NCBI GenBank assembly: GCA_902479065.1
Contig: CABSNM010000015.1
Location: 1 to 41,048, forward strand
Direction: 5' to 3'
Length of the DNA stretch: 41,048 bases
Source: an uncultured Collinsella sp.
GTDB taxonomy: Bacteria; Actinomycetota; Coriobacteriia; Coriobacteriales; Coriobacteriaceae
The notes below the pieces were generated by a model. That model was given only the letters and a program-made list of their open reading frames with translations. It did no database searches and had not been told where the DNA came from. Shown one piece after another: positions 37,886-41,048 of the stretch (its first letter is position 1; each line of letters opens with the position of its first letter). Made by a program: the position numbers and the translations under genes.

Positions 37886-40465
37886 CTATTTCGTCTTGCC
37901 GGTAATGAGCGTCTTAAGACCCAGGCCGATCAGACCCAGGCCCATGCGCACGCGGCCGGGGCGATGGCGCTCGATGGCCTTGGTCTTGCCGGCGGGCTTA
38001 TCGCGACGGGCGCTCGTCTCGGGTGCGGGCTTGATGACCTGCGGATCGGGCTGAGGTGCAGGTGCAGGCTCGGGCTCAATGACGGTCGCCTGGACCTCTT
38101 GGACCTTGGGTGTGGCCGGCTGCGGCTCAGGAGCAGGGGCGGGCTTTGCCTCGGCGGCGGGCTCCGGAGTCGCAGTAGCGGGCTCGGGCGCTTTCTCCAC
38201 GGCGGGCTCTGCGGCAGCCTCGGGCTCATTCACCGGGGGAGCTGCAACCGCTTCCGGTTTGGCAGCTGCCCCGTGTTCAACCTCGGCCTGAATAGCCTCT
38301 TCGGCCAAGCGTTCCTCCTCCTGTGCGCGCTGCTGCGCGGCGGACTCGGCGTTGCGATAGGCACGCTCCAGCAGAGCTTCCTGCGAGTTAAAGGGTCTCT
38401 CGCCCTCTTTGCGCTCCACGGGAACCCAGGTGCCGTCACTCGTCAGGCTGCGTGCCTTCACGTTGTCGCGCAGCTGCATGCTCATGTACTCATGGACCAG
38501 GGCACGGCAGGTGGGGTCGAGCACGGGGAAGGCGATCTCCACGCGGTGCTCGGTGTTGCGCGTCATCATGTCGGCCGAGCTCAGATAGATCATGTCCGAG
38601 TCCACGCCAAAGGCGTAAACGCGTGCATGCTCCAAAAAGCGTCCGACGATAGAACGGACATGCACATTCTCGGTCTTGCCCGGAACGCCCGGCTTGAGGC
38701 ACGAGATGCCGCGGATGATCATGTCCACGCGAACTCCTGCGCACGATGCCTCAGCGATCTTGTCGATGACTTCGCGGTCGGTGAGCGAGTTGAGCTTAAA
38801 GAACACACGGGCGGGCTCACCAACGAGGGCGCGCTGGATCTCGCGGTCCAGGCCGCGCATGATGAGCGGCTTCAAGCCGACCGGCGCCACGCCCAGGAAG
38901 CGGTAGTCGCCGCGCAGGTTGCCCAGCGACAGGTTGCGGAAGAACAAGTTGGCGTCCTCGCCGATGCCGGGATGGGCGGTCATGAGCATAAAGTCGCTGT
39001 AGAGCTTGGCCGTCTTCTCGTTAAAGTTGCCGGTGCCCAACAGTGTCAGGCGTGTAAGCGCCATGCCCTCGCGATAGGTGAGCTGGCAGATCTTGGAGTG
39101 GCACTTAAAGCCCTCGGAACCGTAGATAACGGTGCAGCCTGCCTCTTCCAGACGCTCGGCCCACTCGATGTTGTTTTGCTCGTCGAAGCGGGCGCGGAGC
39201 TCCATAAGCACCGTGACCTCTTTGCCGTTCTCGGCGGCATCGATCAGCGACTCGCACAGGCGGCTCTGCTTGGCCACGCGGTAAAGCGTGATGCGCAGCG
39301 AGATGCACTCGGGGTCGTAGGCGGCCTCGTGCACCAGGTCCAGGAACGGGTTCATGGCCTCGTAAGGGTAAAAGAGCAGCTTGTCGTGCCGAAGTACCTG
39401 CTCGCGGATGGAGCGGGTCATATCGATGGTGGGGTTGGGCTGCGGCTTAAACGGCGTAAAGAGCAGCTCGTTGCGCAGGTGCTCGGGAATCTTGCCCTCA
39501 ATGCCGAAGACATAGCCCAGGTTGAGCGGGATATCGCAGGTAAAGACCGAGCGACGCGAGAGCTCGAGCGCCTTGCGGATAGTCTTGAGCGTTGGCTTTT
39601 CGAGCGAGCCCGATACGGCGAGCACCACCGGCTGCAGGCGCAAGCGTTTCTTGAGGATGCGCTTCATGTGCTGGCGGTAATCCTCTTCCTCCTCGACGCC
39701 CTCGCCGTCCGGGTCGATATCGGCATTGCGGGTGACGCGGATCAGCGCGCGATCCAGCGGCTTATAGGAGCCAAAGCAGCTGTCCAGGCAGGCGAGGATG
39801 ACGTCCTCGAGCAGAATGTAGGAGTAGGTGCCGGTGGGCGAGGGGATCTCGACCACGCGGTTCATCGAGGCGGGAATCTCGATCAGGCCCAGCAGGCTCT
39901 CCTCGTCGGTGACGCCGTCCAGGCCGCACGCCAGGTAGAGCGCGCCGTTGCGCAGGTTGGGGAAGGGGTGGCGCGGGTCGATCACCAGCGGTGAGATGAC
40001 CGGCGATACGTAGGCCTGGAAGTAGCGGGTTACAAAGGTGCGCTCCTCGGGCGTAAGCGAATCGATGCGGGCGCGGTGAACGCCCAAGGTATCGAGCTTG
40101 CCCTCGATGTTCTTAAAGATGGACTCCCAACGGGTAAGGAGCCCGGGCAGCTCTGCCATGACAGCATCGACCTGTTCGGAGGCGGTCATATTGCTCTTGT
40201 TGTCGACAGGTTGCTTTTTGAGCTCGGCCAAGTCGGACAGGCCACCCACGCGCACCATGAGGAACTCATCGAGGTTGGACTCGAAGATCGAGACGAACTT
40301 AAGGCGCTCGAACAGCGGCACGGACTCATCAAAAGCCTCGTCGAGCACGCGGTTGTCAAAGCGTAGCCAGCTGAGCTCTCGGTTCTGCGTGTACGAGAAG
40401 TCGCGCGGCGGTTTGCGCAGCTTTGCGGCGGCTTGCTTTTTTTCGATTTTGCTCGGCATATGCAT
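37886..40465 (-). CDS. ppk: Polyphosphate kinase 1 with long C-terminal extension
   Basis: The 859-residue enzyme reversibly makes polyphosphate from ATP. Residues about 15-700 are PPK1: FSYTQNRELSWLRFDNRVLDEA at the N-terminus, LLFYPYEAMNPFLDLVHEAA, the catalytic-His segment EGFKCHSKICQL, and SDMIYLSSADMMTRN. Family members usually end near 690-740. Here a charged helix (about 700-733) leads into about 75 residues of Ala/Pro/Glu low complexity, then a basic end with RMGLGLIGLGLKTLITGKTK, a glycine-rich amphipathic helix that could touch the membrane or nucleoid. The ATG at 40465 is used, and a second Met is two codons later. TTGAGA-N16-TAGGCT (about 40493-40520) is a possible promoter. Confidence 0.92.
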   Translation of the reverse strand: MHMPSKIEKKQAAAKLRKPPRDFSYTQNRELSWLRFDNRVLDEAFDESVPLFERLKFVSIFESNLDEFLMVRVGGLSDLAELKKQPVDNKSNMTASEQVDAVMAELPGLLTRWESIFKNIEGKLDTLGVHRARIDSLTPEERTFVTRYFQAYVSPVISPLVIDPRHPFPNLRNGALYLACGLDGVTDEESLLGLIEIPASMNRVVEIPSPTGTYSYILLEDVILACLDSCFGSYKPLDRALIRVTRNADIDPDGEGVEEEEDYRQHMKRILKKRLRLQPVVLAVSGSLEKPTLKTIRKALELSRRSVFTCDIPLNLGYVFGIEGKIPEHLRNELLFTPFKPQPNPTIDMTRSIREQVLRHDKLLFYPYEAMNPFLDLVHEAAYDPECISLRITLYRVAKQSRLCESLIDAAENGKEVTVLMELRARFDEQNNIEWAERLEEAGCTVIYGSEGFKCHSKICQLTYREGMALTRLTLLGTGNFNEKTAKLYSDFMLMTAHPGIGEDANLFFRNLSLGNLRGDYRFLGVAPVGLKPLIMRGLDREIQRALVGEPARVFFKLNSLTDREVIDKIAEASCAGVRVDMIIRGISCLKPGVPGKTENVHVRSIVGRFLEHARVYAFGVDSDMIYLSSADMMTRNTEHRVEIAFPVLDPTCRALVHEYMSMQLRDNVKARSLTSDGTWVPVERKEGERPFNSQEALLERAYRNAESAAQQRAQEEERLAEEAIQAEVEHGAAAKPEAVAAPPVNEPEAAAEPAVEKAPEPATATPEPAAEAKPAPAPEPQPATPKVQEVQATVIEPEPAPAPQPDPQVIKPAPETSARRDKPAGKTKAIERHRPGRVRMGLGLIGLGLKTLITGKTK

Positions 40466-41017
40466 CTGTCCGTTCAGTCCCCGCAGGGGACGGTAGCCTA
40501 ACCCTATTCACTATTGTCTCAATTTAGTCGACTTGTGGCACGGACGTATTGTGCGAACGGTATCTTAACCTACTTCTTACGCCGTCAAGGCATGCAACTA
40601 ACTGCCCGACTCGTTTTGAAAACAATCTATATCCATACTCAATTGGTGAGGATGTATGAATAAGAATGATTGCGAGCTGAATATAATCGAATTCAAATTG
40701 AATCATGGACAGACGATATATATATGCAGAAAACCGTTTTAGCTATGCAATTCCTAAACATGAAATTATTTGTGCAATCTTGCTCAATTACTTAGAAAAA
40801 AGAACGATTACCTTTGAAAACCTGCTTTAGAGAACTGAAGTGCATCATGGGGGAATCGTATGCAATATACCGTTCATCGCACTTTGCTGACCGTTCGGGG
40901 GCGAGGTGGAATTGCGGGTGGTTTTTGGATATAACTAGAGCTGTCAGCAAGCAGCGTCCCATACGGAGGGGCGCTGATACATTCGGCCAGTAAGGCCCGA
41001 AAGAAAGGTAGGAGGCC
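40466..41017. other. Gene-poor, AT-rich region upstream of ppk
   Basis: About 550 bases. The ppk promoter candidate and a CCCC/GGGG hairpin (about 40478-40490) lie at the left end. From about 40600 to 40870 the sequence is much more AT-rich than the rest of the window. It contains two short plus-strand ORFs (40656-40742, 28 aa; 40705-40830, 41 aa) in different frames. CAGCGTCCC/GGGGCGCTG (about 40953-40977) and GGCC/GGCC (about 40985-40998) form hairpins just before the next gene. Confidence 0.55.
40656..40830 (+). pseudogene. Possible small AT-rich gene with a frameshift
   Basis: An ORF from ATG 40656, with GAGG four bases upstream, ends at TAG 40740. An overlapping ORF in the +1 frame (40705-40830) continues with a plausible helical segment, KHEIICAILLNYLEKRTITF. 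Removing one T at 40737-40740 would join them into a 57-residue protein. No family is recognised; the base composition suggests foreign origin. This is a weak call. Confidence 0.25.
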
Positions 41018-41048
41018 ATGACGAAAGGTCTGCACGTGCCTTCCGAGA
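41018..41048 (+). CDS. Start of an unidentified gene (partial)
   Basis: An ATG at 41018-41020 with GGAGG three to seven bases upstream opens a frame starting MTKGLHVPSE and running off the window. The leader has two hairpins. Too little is visible for identification. Confidence 0.5.
   Translation, partial: MTKGLHVPSE

Noticed and set aside
37850..39994. 714-codon plus-strand ORF opposite ppk
   Set aside because: It is antisense to a complete polyphosphate kinase; its Gly/Leu/Val/His-rich translation matches no family and comes from GC-rich third positions.
40792..41019. 75-codon minus-strand ORF
   Set aside because: No ribosome site, no motif, and it overlaps the leader of the next plus-strand gene.

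Overview
The window reads as a chromosomal segment of a GC-rich, low-oxygen Gram-positive actinobacterium, most like the Coriobacteriia (Collinsella-like). This is inferred from codon use, an LPXTG-anchored surface protein, a pta/ackA acetate route with two acetate kinases, a UDP-galactopyranose mutase, an ECF transporter and the acetylase branch of the diaminopimelate (DAP) pathway. No phage, insertion sequence, CRISPR array, rRNA or tRNA was recognised.

Region 1 (1-4410) is a lysine/DAP operon on the minus strand: an unusual in-frame LysA-DapA fusion, dapB and dapH. It is preceded by a lysine riboswitch not covered by any ORF, and an M20 amidohydrolase is transcribed divergently. Region 2 (4411-11230) holds small accessory genes: a higBA toxin-antitoxin pair, small membrane proteins, an HTH protein with a Ser/Thr kinase whose membrane end is frameshifted at a T7 run, a secreted coiled-coil wall protein and a MOSC protein. 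Region 3 (11460-13550) is an ATP-grasp ligase plus aspartate racemase, probably for a D-aspartate peptidoglycan bridge.

Region 4 (13670-17230, minus strand) is a complete ECF transporter: S component, double ATPase and EcfT. It is preceded by a 22-residue leader peptide with three consecutive Trp codons and an intrinsic terminator, so it is a tryptophan-attenuated operon and probably a tryptophan importer. Region 5 (17350-20652) contains a C69 dipeptidase with an LPXTG anchor broken by one in-frame UGA, a 30-residue membrane peptide and a diacylglycerol-kinase-type lipid kinase.

Region 6 (20750-27130) runs rnd, a membrane zinc peptidase, xseA-xseB, a HIT protein, a LysR regulator and an MFS exporter. 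Region 7 (27240-31300) has tandem ackA genes facing pta. Region 8 (31530-33756) is glf plus a family 2 glycosyltransferase. Region 9 (34129-40465, minus strand) has a P1 peptidase, maf, a DJ-1/PfpI protein, an rRNA uracil methyltransferase and a polyphosphate kinase with a long Ala/Pro/Glu tail. The window ends in an AT-rich patch and the first codons of another gene.

Several intergenic gaps carry large nested palindromes. Two of them (33789-33898 and 34  near 33992-34116) share a core whose stem shows compensatory base changes, which makes them candidates for an undescribed structured repeat family. The two most informative non-coding systems are the Trp leader/attenuator and the lysine riboswitch with its mutually exclusive helix.
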